A stretch of DNA of 64,000 nucleotides. Origin: Terebella lapidaria (lineage: Eukaryota > Annelida > Polychaeta > Terebellida > Terebellidae). Made by a program: the position numbers and the translations under genes. Within the stretch, counting starts at the first letter, position 1. The number at the start of each line of letters is the position of its first letter. Below, in pieces: positions 11,567 to 23,039 of the stretch. Location: assembly GCA_949152475.1 (NCBI GenBank), contig OX424563.1:3879001-3943000 (forward strand), given 5' to 3'. Below the pieces are notes generated by a model. The model was not told the DNA's origin. It searched no databases and saw only the letters and a list, made by a program, of their open reading frames with translations.

Positions 11567-12554
11567 AATAGATTACAAACTGAAGTGGGATGAGCATATA
11601 AAGGTAGTAAATAAACGGTTACTAAAATCTTACTTTGCAATAAATAGAGCCAAACAAATTCTACCGAAGTCGAACTTGATTTCATATAGGCATATCCCCA
11701 CCTAACATATGGTATAACTATATGGGGAGGTACTCATGCAGTACACCTAAAAAAACTAACCATACTTCAAAAAAAACTTGTGCGATTGATATCCAACGTT
11801 CCATATAACACACACACTTAACCGCTCTTCAAAGCACTAAATTTTATGAAACTAACTGACATTTACGAACTATACGTTGCTAAATATGTATTATGTGCCT
11901 TGACTGAGAAAGTGCCGAATTTATTACAAAAACTTTTCGTACCATCGATTGGTGTGCATGAGCATAATACCCGGCATAGTGCAGCACTCAAATTGAAGTC
12001 CACAAATAATAAAAACGAAGCTGTCTGTCGGTCTATTAGGCACAATGGCCCAATTATATGGAATAAACTTCCCCTGTCTCTCTACATGAATATTCACCAG
12101 ACATTAGTTGGTAAGAAAACGTTCTCCTCACGCTTCAAGCGGGAGACATTGCGGGGCTATCGCGGCTAGGGACGTGCAGACTCGGACTCAGCATGGGCGC
12201 GGGGGCGTGTCGGCGCAGTGGGGACAGATAGCGGCAGACAACTTACAGCACTTAACAACCTTGTTTAAATGTTTATTTTTGTCAAAACTACAAATATTCG
12301 CATGTATATATAACAACATATAACAAACAGTTTATTATGTGAAGAGCTGTGGGGTGCCTCGTTTATTAATATTTTTCATCTCTCCTATCGTGCAAATATG
12401 ACTTCCTACCACTGAGGTCTACAGTCTAACAGACTCTATCCCCACAGCTCAGGGCTATACATCTCATTATTTTAACATTGTAAAAAAATATCCTGTACAT
12501 TTGTATGAATGTGTATAGTTCCTGAATAAATTCGATCAATTCAATCAATCAATC
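11567..12554 (+). mobile_element. 5'-truncated CR1/Rex-like LINE with RT C-terminus
   Basis: Translation gives the C-terminal part of a non-LTR reverse transcriptase: KLKWDEHIKVVNKRL, LPKSNLISYRH, HLTYGITIWGG, QKKLVRLISNVPY, then EHNTRHSAALKLKS, VCRSIRHNGPIIWNKLP. These are the usual YGI-x-WG, QKK-x-R-I and NTRHS/IWN-LP blocks of CR1/Rex/Jockey elements. There is one frameshift near 11700 and one in-frame TAA at 11819-11821. A roughly 380-bp 3' UTR ends in an AATCAATC-type tail. Beta copy 2 lacks the element. It is a dead, heavily 5'-truncated copy. Confidence 0.85.
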
Positions 12555-13369
12555 ATTTGAAATGCAATAAACTAGTAATTGCTTGCTAAAATAACTCCAC
12601 TTCCATGCAATGTTCGTGCAAACAGATGCCCTGTATTTATGTCTATACCTTCGTAAATTCGAAACTTCATGCAATAAAACAAATCGACACGGTGTATTTG
12701 CATAGAATACTTTCTGATGGAAGAAACAAGGTGAAGTGCAATAAACTCAACTATGTGACTCTACAATTAGCGGAACATATTTTTTCATGGTCCATGTTTC
12801 ATGGTACATTTATATATTATTTGGTGTTCCAATTATGTGTCGTGCATAATTAAAGTGTATATGAAGTGCATATCATGTTCAGTTTGGTAATTACATTTCA
12901 CTTAACCATAGAAAAAAAATTACAAGGCTACACACGCTCGCCCATGAGTACCTTCTCCGAATGGGTTCAGTGAGAGCGTCTAGGCCCGGGTCGAATAATC
13001 ACAAAGAGCTTCCGGACTTTATGTCAACAACAGCGTTTCCTCTGTTTGGTGCCCAATCGCATATTGGGTACAATTGACTGTAATCATATGGTGAAAGTGC
13101 ATCTCACGCTAATGCTCTTTATCCGGGTTACTGTTAATACACAGTCTATTCCCCTAAATTGGTATTGACTTAACACGTTCAATGCCATAGGACATTATAT
13201 ATTCTAATTTATTGGCAAATGTAATCCACAATTGTCGTCGTCGCCATTCAGTTCATCCTGAAGGCTTTAAAATAAATAACATGTTGGGGGAAATCAATAC
13301 CGCTATAGAAGTGCATGGGCGCTGGATTCATGGACAATAACATCGTTTCTAGTATGTACATGTTCAAGT

Positions 13370-13481
13370 GGTACAAATGTTAGTATCAACCTAAAATGGT
13401 ACAAACGTACGTATCAACCTAAAATGGTACAAATGTAAGTATCAACCTAAAATGTTACAAATATAAGTATCAATCTAAAAT
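13370..13481 (+). repeat. 28-bp tandem repeat, four copies
   Basis: The unit GGTACAAATGTAAGTATCAA plus CCTAAAAT is repeated four times with a few substitutions. Beta copy 2 has a single unit at about 20935, so the array expanded after the duplication. Three units contain a good splice-donor string (AAAT/GTAAGTAT or variants), so the array multiplies a potential 5' splice site. Confidence 0.8.
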
Positions 13482-13844
13482 GCAACACATATATGGTACA
13501 TAACGTTTTATATATATATATTTTTTTTTATAGTTGTCGATGTCTTACAGTAAGATTACATCCTTTTCAAACAAAAAACAATATGATACGTTTGTAATGC
13601 ATAGACAGAGGATTCCCTAATGACCAAACTCGGGAGACACTGTTTACATGTAAGTAGGCCTTCTATCACTAAATTATCCCAAATAGTAATTCACGGCAGG
13701 ATAATGGGAACTTTACATCAGGTTGAGCCAGGTCAATTTACAAATAATAGTTCTGTCAATATGACAACGGTTATTGTTTGGGACTGTTCCGCCTCAGGTT
13801 TCTTCATTCGAGGATCAAGCTATAGGAGTTCCAAAATTTATTGA

Positions 13845-14638
13845 TCGACCAGTCTTTGAGGAAATCATCTGTCATACTCTCAGATTCGTATTTTATTGTC
13901 ATCGGACAGATATATTTTTTTAATCAGTCATGCTGTAGCTAGATGTTGAACTGACTAGAGACTTCAAACCGTGCAGACTCCAGAAAAATGTTCCATTGTG
14001 TCTCTTTCCTGACACAACAAGCCAGACAAACATAGATTTAGGAGATAATTTGAGGACTCTCAGGACTACAAGGTCTTCTTTGTTATTTTCGGTCTGGAGT
14101 CTAATACCCCGTGGACGTAAAACATCCAGAACATTGGAACAGATACGCTAGGGATATATCATGTCTATAATACTCATGAGAGAAACATGCGAGTATGTAT
14201 CAATCTAAACATATTATTTAGAATTTTAAAATGAGATTACTGACAGTTCAATTGCCTACGTATTCCTGCATTATCCAGTGGCCTGAAAGAACACATATAA
14301 GTGGTCAACTATAGAGCCAACATGATAAGATCAGAAGTCACATTTGACTTCAATCGACCCAAGATAACATGATGCTTCATATCGATTTCTCGAGTGTGTC
14401 TGGGTCTGATAACAAGATTGTGTCAACGTAAGTAGTAGAACTTGCAACCATTGATTTGTATACACATTCTCTCTCGGCACTGGCAAACATATATAGTAAC
14501 TGTAATCTCCTGCAGACATCTGTTGCTGAAATGTCGACTGGAACAGGAGTGATGCAGTCTAGTCCATATCTGAATGATATCAATTTAGCCGAATACATTC
14601 CCTTACTACCTATATCTGGATTAAGAACACACGGATGA
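13845..14638 (+). pseudogene. Decayed counterpart of the 21329-21880 reading frame
   Basis: The frame IDRPVFEEIICHTLRF corresponds to IDRPAYDEVICDDVRV in beta copy 2 but then hits stops and shifts. A donor-like TCAAC/GTAAGTAG near 14427 and an acceptor-like TCTCCTGCAG near 14517 bracket an intron-sized gap. After it the frame reads TSVAEMSTGTGVMQSS, then LNDINLAEYIPLL, to a stop at 14638. The last segment aligns with MSAVVKQSNPQLNEINQQEY in copy 2, suggesting a terminal exon. The protein family is unknown. Confidence 0.35.
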
Positions 14639-15182
14639 ATTACGGTAATATATTCGTGGTTCCATTATATCCCTGAATGTAGGTATGTAGGTATCCCTGA
14701 GTTTCATTTTTGGATCACATATTCACGAGATTTCGCTCATACATTAGAGATTCCCGATTGCTTGTATACCGAGTATATCGATTTACTGCTGGAAATAGGT
14801 GAAACTCTTTCCACATTTAGCTTCTGAAAACTTTGTTTTTATCGTAATTTAGACATAAACTACCGAGTGCTTTGTGTTATGAGTGGCAGCATCACAGTTA
14901 CATTTAGATTAACTATATGCCACACTTCAAAGTTGCGTGACAAAGGAAAAATGGTGAGTAAATTAATTGTGCATGATTAATCATTTGCAATAGACGTGGA
15001 ATCAATACCCAGTATCAAGTATTCCGAGCAAACAAAACAGGGTCCGTTATCCAATCTCATAGTCCGGGGACAGAAAGTCATATCAGTGGTTTAAGTGACT
15101 GATGTCCTTGCCACCCTCCCTTTTATGTCGTGGGGGAGTATTTTATCTCATTGGTAATTGCAATCCCATACTCGCCTTTTAA

Positions 15183-16034
15183 AGTACTAGTATAGTGAAA
15201 ATATGATGTGAACTTATATGAAAGATCTCATTGATCTGAGCAAAATGGTTTTTACGGCATGTAAATATCACAATCCGTTCAAAAGTTATAGCACTTTAAA
15301 GACTGAAATCGGCAAATTTGCTTTTTCAAAACAATTTAGCTAATTAGTATGCAAATGAGATATTCATGACGTCATCGGGGGAAGTTGTTTTAATTAGGTA
15401 CTTTGATATGTATTATTCATTCATTTAATAGGAATAATCAGTGTTTTCACTTTTTCTGTGGTTGTCAAGGTAACCAGTGACCTGGTATGGCCCATAGCAA
15501 CCATGGTTGCTAGGGCCAGAAACCCACTTAGAACAGGGTATGCACAAATAAAAATGGTGCCAACTTGAGCTCTATAATAATTTATTTCATAAATAGTCGA
15601 CAGAAAGCCTGTGGATAGACTGACTTGGCAGTTAATGGCCATGGCAACCATAGGTAACTACGGCTATAGGGAACGACTGGTAACCATAGCAACAGTACAG
15701 TTTGTGTGGATATTGACTATGTATGGTACATAATAATATGCACTAGTCAGATCGACAGAACCTTCAATATGGATCATTATATCAAGGATTGAAATATACT
15801 AATTGAAATTTGTTCCCCTCGTGACGTCATGAATTCTCATTATCATCTAATTTGCATATTAATGAGTTGCTAGAACTTTTCAAGTGGCTTCTGTAATGTA
15901 GTGCCAGAATGTCAGTTTCAAACGGCTGTAACTTTTGAACGGAGAGAGATATTCATATACCGTAAAGACCATTTTGCTCAGATCATTGAGATCTTTCATA
16001 TAACAAAACATCATATTTTCACTTTACTAGTACT
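15183..16034. mobile_element. TTAA-flanked foldback/MITE, 852 bp
   Basis: Long, imperfect inverted repeats of roughly 240 bp begin AGTACTAGTA at both ends and include ATGCAAAT and ATTCATGACGTCA blocks on each side. The middle has further inverted pairs around GCAACCATGG. TTAA flanks both ends (15179-15182 and 16035-16038). Beta copy 2 keeps an empty site near 22695, where CTTTTGAGTCC stands for CTTTTAAGACC. TTAA target duplication fits the piggyBac or Kolobok superfamilies. There is no transposase frame, and the 76-codon frame inside is a by-product of the palindrome. Confidence 0.75.
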
Positions 16035-16451
16035 TTAAGACCACAGAAGCCTCTTTGTGGCATTGTAATCATTTCTCAATTCTTGCGCCACATTCCTGTT
16101 TAACACCACGGATCGAGCCCCAATTCACCAGCGTTCATGGTCTCTATTGACCAAGAAATTGTGTCCCTGTTCTGGACTGGAATAATTGTATGGAAATTTA
16201 TAAATTTATTCAATATGATGTAAATCGTGATTCACCTGTTTAGCAAAGCAGTACATTTGCGGCACAAAAGATTATGTAATGGAGCCGATTGCGGAATTGA
16301 TATTTCTCTCTAAATTTTCTGTAATCTATAATCTAAGAACCAATCACATCTAGGAATCAAGGAAAAGATACACATTTATGCATATTTTGGTCTGGACAGA
16401 AAACAATTTGACGAATTGTTAGTGTTAACAGATTATATCATATGATATATA

Positions 16452-16625
16452 CAGTAAACTCATGTTATTTCAAAGTCGGATATATCGAATTTCCCACTTA
16501 TAACGAAGCAGGTTGGTGGTCTAGCCCAGTTCCCATTCAAATACATTACAACCGACGCCGGATATAACAAAATGTATATTTCGAAATTTCACTAATATCA
16601 AACACATGAGCTGGTCACAACCCCA
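16452..16625 (+). mobile_element. pogo/Tigger-like terminal fragment
   Basis: After TA comes CAGTAAACTCATGTTATTTC, followed by GGATATATCGAATTTCCC and CTTATAACGAA. This is the style of Tigger/pogo ends with their repeated ATAACGAA strings. The opposite terminus and a transposase frame are not seen, so it is a fragment. The right limit is uncertain. Confidence 0.5.
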
Positions 16626-16989
16626 TCATCAAATTCATTGAAATTACTACGGTGAAAGCGAAATCATCGAAGCCGGTCAATTTCACGCCCAATTCGTTTT
16701 TTGACAATAGCGCCTCACGATAAAAATTGAGCCGAATACATTGGCTATTGGGGCACTGCAAGCTATGATTTTAGTTGTCGGCTGTCTGCACGCGTCATTG
16801 GTTGGAATCAGATCGGTTATATTGTTTCAACAGTTTTCTTTTCATATGAAACCGAGCAGATTTTGTCATATTGAGTAGATTATGTACCAATAGAATGTTA
16901 ATCACGTTTTTTACGGCGGACAATATGAATAGAGCAAATTATGAACTAATTTACTAAAGTCATCATGGCTACCAAACGGAAACATGTAT

Positions 16990-17800
16990 CCATTTAACCA
17001 CAAAATGAATGTAAGTATCGATCTATTACCACCAATACAGCTAGATTTTGATGATTCCAATAACAAGCATACAACATTTTGAAACAAAGCCCAACAGAAA
17101 CAAAGCCCAACCAATCACCCCATCAAAAGACACACCGGCGCCACCAGGGGCAGACAGCGTGGCAAATGTAGTTGTTTCTACTGTACACCTGATGGAATTA
17201 GTATACAACTGCACAACAACCTATGAAAATAATTTAGAAATCCGAAACAAACCCCATGGAATAGATATATGACAAGTACATAAGTACCTAATCACAAGCC
17301 AAAAGGCTACTGAGTTGATGGTATCCTCGGTGACAGACTTAACGCCCACCAGCAGTGACACCGGCTCAGTGGCATGAATGTAAGTATCGATCTATTACCA
17401 CCAATACAGCTAAATTTTGATGATTCCAATAACAAACATACAATATTTTGAGACAGAAACAAAGCCCAACCAATCACCCCATCAAAAGACACACCGGCAC
17501 CACCAGTGGCAGACAGCGTCAGTCTACAGCAGCAAATTTTGGAGGAATGTAAGTATCAATCTATTACCACGGACACATCCCGATTATGATGATGTTAATA
17601 ACAAACGTAAAGTACAACATTTTGCAATAGAAACAAAACCAAATAGTTTATCCAAAGACACACTGGCGTCATCAGGGGCAGACAGTGTGTTAAATGTAGT
17701 TGTTTCTACTGTACACCTGATGGAATTAGTATACAACTGCCCAACAACCTATGAAAAAGAAATACAAATCCGATTCGAACCCCATATCTAGTATACAACT
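16990..17800 (+). pseudogene. Three tandem tail-like exon copies with donor motifs
   Basis: Three related segments start at AATGTAAGTATC (about 17009, 17375 and 17545). They encode variants of DDSNNK, then SKDTLASSGADS and NVVVSTVHLMELVYNC. The third is the most open (17582-17791). The string GTAAGTATCRATCTATTACC is a strong splice-donor-like sequence at each start. Two inverted copies lie at 23040-23530 and a distant one at about 51110-51230 (-). The protein family is unrecognised. VHLMELVYNC could be a short hydrophobic or tyrosine-bearing tail segment. Confidence 0.35.
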
Positions 17801-17820
17801 GCTATTAATGGATGTAAACA

Positions 17821-17940
17821 GAAAAATGTGAATTTGTATGTCTATGAAAGATCAGGAAAATGTGAATTTGTATGTCTATGAAATGTGAGTTTGTAAGAAA
17901 AAATGTGAATTTGTATGTCTATGAAAGATCAGGAAAAATT
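17821..17940 (+). repeat. Short tandem repeat of about 35 bp, three copies
   Basis: GTGAATTTGTATGTCTATGA recurs three times within 120 bp, two of the copies followed by AAGATCAGGAAAA. It is a local expansion immediately after the exon-like tandem copies. Confidence 0.75.
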
Positions 17941-18589
17941 GCATCTCCACATAATTTCATTCTAGGATCCTAAAACACTGTTTTGTTTTAAGTGCAGAAT
18001 ACAGTAGGGGCTGATCGATCAGTATATGTTCATAGACGTGCACGTGGGACACCAACACACGATCACATATAAATTGTGAAATCTAGTATCAGATAAAAGA
18101 AATCCTGTGCCCGAGATATCATTCGTTGTTGAAAAGGCATATATGATTTCCAGGAACCTCGCAATTGGGTCATTATAATATACACATTGCTGTAGGATAT
18201 TGAATAACCAAATACAAACACTACATAAACCCATGTTCTGTGGATTTGTTCACCACAGCAGTGCCTAACTGGTGGTCTCATGTATCTCGTTAAATATTGT
18301 TCTCTGATTATTCAATGATAAGCAAATTACCCTTACAACAAACGCCATCAAAGGTTCATTGGTGTGATTTTCGTCAGAATTATTCCAGCAATAATTTGAT
18401 CGATTTAATACTTGGAATATACGGAAATTATACGAGCTCCTTCTCACTCGAAGCACAACACATTACCTAAACAAGGAAGAAAACATGTTTCCACTTACGA
18501 TAAAGAATTGTTCAAATAAAACTTTTGTGCATAGTAAAAATCCTAGAATTAGGTACCAAGTGAATAACAGATAATCACATCAGCATCAC
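17941..18589. other. Unassigned; weak similarity to 24030-24250
   Basis: No gene is seen. A part around 18240-18340 (CACCA, CTAACTGGTGGT, TCTCTGATTATT) resembles 24110-24180, so this is again duplicated non-coding sequence. Confidence 0.4.
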
Positions 18590-18596
18590 CTATTGA

Positions 18597-18675
18597 CAGA
18601 TACATTTGCTGGGGGTATGTCTAAATTTGGAGTATCAGATACATTTGCTGGGGTATGTCTAAATTTGGAGTATCG
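18597..18675 (+). repeat. 39-bp local tandem duplication
   Basis: The segment beginning CAGATACATTTGCTGGGG and ending TTTGGAGTATC occurs twice back to back. The alpha copies near 4995 and 10552 have only one unit, so the second is private to this copy. Confidence 0.8.
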
Positions 18676-18879
18676 GAATAAAACTATCTTCTAGTTATAA
18701 TACTTACGACTGATATAAAGGAATGAACATATACAAATGATGCTTACAACAGTGCGTGCAGTACATGTTCTGAATAATAGTTTTCACCCCCCCCCCCCCC
18801 CCTCAATACATTGTGATGTAATCAGGCTTAACGAGAACAGGTGTTAGCGTCGAAAAAAAATTTTTCATGTATGTGTTAG

Positions 18880-19170
18880 AAAAAGTACAGCTGGCAAAGA
18901 AAATCAGGCTCATTCAAACTGACACTCTTTGATTTGTCCACATGAGACAGACTAAATTGTCTGATTTTGTCAGCAGAATGGTTTTTAATATAGAAAATTC
19001 CCACATTGCGTGCAGAAATCATACCAAAAAACACACGTGACGCAATAAAAAATTAATTCATTGGGAGGATTTATGTTGTGAGACTGTCACAGTCGCAGCA
19101 ATGAAAAGCTCGAAGCACCTAAAGGTTGTAACATTGACTCAACAAAGGTATTCACCCTGTCAATATGAAG
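18880..19170 (+). pseudogene. LRR-like exon relic (beta copy 2)
   Basis: It is the nucleotide counterpart of 10780-11068. The segment AATGAAAAGCTCGAAGCACC and its surroundings are kept, but small deletions (for example at the TLS codons) destroy the frame. It is a dead copy. See 10780-11068. Confidence 0.35.
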
Positions 19171-19419
19171 TATTGTATCATTGTTATCAGGAAGACGAGG
19201 GCATCTGGATGAATGCAATAAATGACTAGATTATGTCAATGTAACAATATGTTGTTGCTTATTACTATTGGTTGATAGTGTTGCCTGCTGTTTTAGACTG
19301 TTCGACATTTGCATCACTATCATTTGCATGACATTTGCAAGTTATCAATGAATTTTTAGACATTTCTGAAGTTCAGATTATTATTTCGAACAGACATTGA
19401 AAACATTTCGTCTCTCCAG

Positions 19420-19758
19420 GTGCAGAAAGTAAAAACAGAAACTCATCGGATGGCAGATATCAAACATAATGCAATGTCTGACTGTGTTCTGAGAGAGACT
19501 TCTAAAGTGGAGAATTCCTGCCATTCACGCAAAGGAAAAAATATATATAAGAACAGGTTGCTCGGATTCAGATGGGGCCTCATTCATTGTTCCTATCTCC
19601 CGAAAAAGGCCACATGGCACGTGACATTGTCTGAATTAACAAAATGTAATACATGTCAGTATAGATTTTCGTGTCATCATCATCTGGGCAATGATCATAG
19701 CTTTAACCCGATATTACAAGCAATTCTTTTTGCAATGATTGATTATTGCCTTGGATAG
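19420..19758 (+). other. 112-codon frame over the second exon relic
   Basis: After an acceptor-like TCTCTCCAG the frame is open for 112 codons. It includes TAKE-free basic segments and KKATWHVTLSELTKCNTCQY, the last part matching the VTLSDSTKVFTLSI module end. Counterparts at 11310-11560 and 31355-31620 are interrupted, so if this was an exon only this copy is still open. The family is unrecognised. Confidence 0.3.
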
Positions 19759-21328
19759 TATATATATGTGTCGATGATAAGACAGCAAGTTGGATCAGCC
19801 TTGAAAAAAATGGTTTGGGGTGTTTTCTGTTTTATTACAGCTAGCCATCACGATTGAAACCCTTCGTTTAATGTTATTTTGGATAATTTTGTCAATAAAA
19901 TAAGCAGTTTCATAGACCAAACATAAAATACAGTTTGAGGTCTCTATCCGTCAGTTGTGAGGCAATTGCAATACATCTCACACTGTGGAAATTTCAACCG
20001 CTCGATCCAGTAGAGAAAGGCAAATGTTGGGAGGTATAAATGTACATTTTCGAATCATCTTCTCTAAGTTGAAATGCAATAATTTAGTATTTGCTTGCTG
20101 AAATAAATACCTAAATTTTCATGCAATTTTCGTACAAACAGGTGCCATGTATTTATGTCTATCCATTCAGAATCTTTCCATTGTTCATTCGTGAACAAGA
20201 ACTTTCTAGCAAGAACGAAAGACGGCGTCACAAATGTATTTTAATAGAATGTTGAAATGGGGAAGTATTTAGTTAGAGTGCAATAAACTCAAGCATGTGA
20301 TTCTACAATTAGCGGTAGATATTATCAATATCTGTATTCATTGTGCATTGATATCTTAGTTGATGCTACTACTATGTGTTATATATATTAATAACGCTAT
20401 GAATTGACAATTATTTTCTATAGTGTATGTGGAGTGGATATCATGTTCAATTTGTAAATTAAATTTCATTCAATCACAGAAAAAAAAACTACTCACACCC
20501 ACCCATGAGTATCTTCTCCAACTGGGTTCAGCGAGGACGTCTGGGTCCGGGTCAACCACGAAGAGCTTCTGAATTTTACGTCAACAACAGCGTTTCCTTT
20601 GTGGAGCGCCCAACTGTATAACTTGTATAATCATATGGTAAAAGTGTGACTCACGCTAATGCTCTTCACCCGGGTTAACGTCAATACACAGTCTACTCCC
20701 TAAAATTGATATTGACGTAAAATGTTCAATGCCATAGGACATTATAAATTATAATATATCGTCAAATGTAATCCACATTTTTCGTTGTCGCCATTCAGTT
20801 CATCGTGAATGCTTTAGAATAAATTACCTATTAGAGAAAAATCAATACCTCTACAGAACAGCATGGGCAATGGCTTCTACGACAATAACATCATTTGTGA
20901 CATATCCGTACACGTACTCGTACACGTACAAGTGTTACAAATGTAAGTATCAGCCTAAAATACAACACTGGTATGTATTTTTTGTTTGTTTGGTGGTTGA
21001 TGAAAGTGTTTTAGTTGATGGAATTAATATCTAACATCAATCATTTCAGTAGTGCGAATGCTTTACAGTAAGTTCACATTCTTGTTCAAACAACACACGA
21101 TTTTAACAGCTACAAAAGTAACGAGCACGTGAATAAAGGAATCAGATGATATGTTTGTAATTCACAGAGAGGGCTGTCCCTGATCATGTAACTCGAGAGA
21201 CACTGTATACACCTAAGTAGGCATTATATCACTATATTACCCCAAATAGTAGTAGTTCACATATAGTAGTTCTGTCAACATGACAACGAATATCGGCTGA
21301 GAGGATTAGACCCTGTAGGAGTTTTAAA

Positions 21329-21880
21329 TTGATTGATCGACCAGCCTATGATGAAGTCATCTGTGATGATGTCAGAGTTGTATCATATTGTCATCGGAGA
21401 GATCTACCTTTTTTAGCAGTCATGATCCAGCTAAATGTGGAACTGACTACATACTTGAAGTCATTAAGATTCTACATCAATTTTCCAGTGTTTCTCCATG
21501 TGCCAAATCCTGACAAAACTAACAAAACGAGCCCGGATTTGGGAGTTAATTTGAGGACTTTCCGGACTCCAAGGTCGTCCCATATAGCCTACATGACAAG
21601 ATCAGCATCACAGTCACATATGGCTTCAATCCACCAAGATAACAATGCGCACCGTATCGATTCCTCGAGTATGTCTAGGTCTGATAACAGGATTATGTTT
21701 ACGTACGTAGTAGATCTTGCGTACGTATATAGTATGGGGCAATTTCAACATTGGACATGGTGTTACATACACGGAGTCCCTGGAATGTCAGCAGTTGTGA
21801 AGCAGTCTAATCCCCAACTGAATGAAATCAATCAACAAGAATACATCCTCACACTAGTAACTAATAAAATACACTGGTGA
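21329..21880 (+). CDS. Longest open frame (183 codons), hypothetical
   Basis: The frame begins near IDRPAYDEVICDDVRVV and includes YCHRRDLPFLAV, FLHVPNPDKTNKTSPDLG, VNLRTFRTPRSS, HRIDSSSMSRSDNRI and the ending INQQEYILTLVTNKIHW. The middle block has a translated match on the minus strand near 52700-52760 (PYVPNPDGINQTNLDLG and VNLRT) and a broken match at 13845-14100, so it likely derives from coding exons. By comparison with 13845-14638, donor GTACGTAG near 21709 and acceptor near 21791 may split it, and the continuous frame would then read through an intron. No signal peptide, transmembrane segment or known domain is evident. It could still be a relic. Confidence 0.35.
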   Translation: MIDRPAYDEVICDDVRVVSYCHRRDLPFLAVMIQLNVELTTYLKSLRFYINFPVFLHVPNPDKTNKTSPDLGVNLRTFRTPRSSHIAYMTRSASQSHMASIHQDNNAHRIDSSSMSRSDNRIMFTYVVDLAYVYSMGQFQHWTWCYIHGVPGMSAVVKQSNPQLNEINQQEYILTLVTNKIHW

Positions 21881-23039
21881 CGTAATCTGTTGTTATTGCA
21901 CAAAGTTTCGTATCCACGAATGAGCCGTTGCAGGGATGGTCATAAATACAAGGCGCGTGTTTGAATGAGAGCTGAGGTATTTCACTAAACAAATAATACG
22001 TTGTTGTATTTTAAGTGAGAGAAAGCGACTCGAAAATGTACATTCTTAGCTCCGAATATGCTCGGCCTACGGCCCGGCACGTTCAGATCTACGAATGTAC
22101 ATTTTCTCGTTTTTTCTCCATTTCTGAAGCATATCTGGATTATGAATATGTAAATTGCGGTATTATATTCATGGTTCCATTACATCACTGAGTTCCTTCG
22201 CTGTAGCACAGTAATTCCACATTTTCGCCCATGAAGGGAATATTCTGGATTGCTCGTAAATATCGAGTTACCGCTGGAAACTGGTAAAATTCCTTTCACA
22301 TTTAGCTGTATGAAAACATTTCTTCGATCGTAATTTGGACATAAAAGATTGATTGCAGCGTGTCATGAATGGCAGAATTACAGAATTTGGTTACATAAAA
22401 GGGATCCCCTTTCGTATCTACGCCCATTTTACTACATCCTATGTCACGAACATCAATATTTGGGTTTGTGGATGTTTTTCAATAATTGGTTTTGTGGCCT
22501 CACATTCACTAGGTTTGGGAACTGATTCTGAATAAATATTTCACACTTCAAAGTTGCGTATCAAAGAAAACATCGTGAGTAAATTATTGTGCATGAATAA
22601 TCACCTGCCAAACAGCGGCTTAGGTGCAGAGTGTCGTTGCCACAGTAGTGTCATATCGAGGGTGAGTATTTCATCTAATTCATCATTAGTATATCATCAG
22701 TCAACTTTTGAGTCCAAAGAGGCCTTGTGTAACAGTTGAATCATTTCTGTCAATTCTTGCCCTACAATTCAACTTAACACCTCGGATCATTTACCAGCTC
22801 AGCAGTGTTCATGCTGACCATTATCAGAGTATATCAGAACCCTGCTCTGGACTGGAATAATTGTATTAAGGTTTATTGAATATGATATAACCGTGACTCA
22901 CATGTAAAAAGCAGTAAATTTGCGACACATACGATTATTTAACGGAATTAGTGTTGATATTTCTCTTCGGGGCAGTCTCCAGACAACCGTCTTAATCTAA
23001 AGTTCATGCGTTGAATCTAGCCAAATTAGTATGTAGCAG

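Larger units (their letters stand above)
11071..16450 (+). repeat. Segmental duplication beta, copy 1
   Basis: Homology with 18590-23040 begins within alpha (about 10550) and runs to about 16340. The offset is near 8 kb and identity is lower than within alpha. Insertions private to this copy are the LINE at 11567-12554, the 28-bp tandem repeat at 13370-13481 and the foldback element at 15183-16034. No intact gene is seen. Confidence 0.75.

Noticed and set aside
15421-15651. 76-codon frame inside the TTAA foldback element as a transposase remnant
   Set aside because: It arises from the inner inverted GCAACCATGG pairs and has no catalytic motif.
18787-18803. Poly-C tract as a structural or regulatory element
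   Set aside because: It is a single homopolymer run with no surrounding pattern; ordinary slippage explains it.
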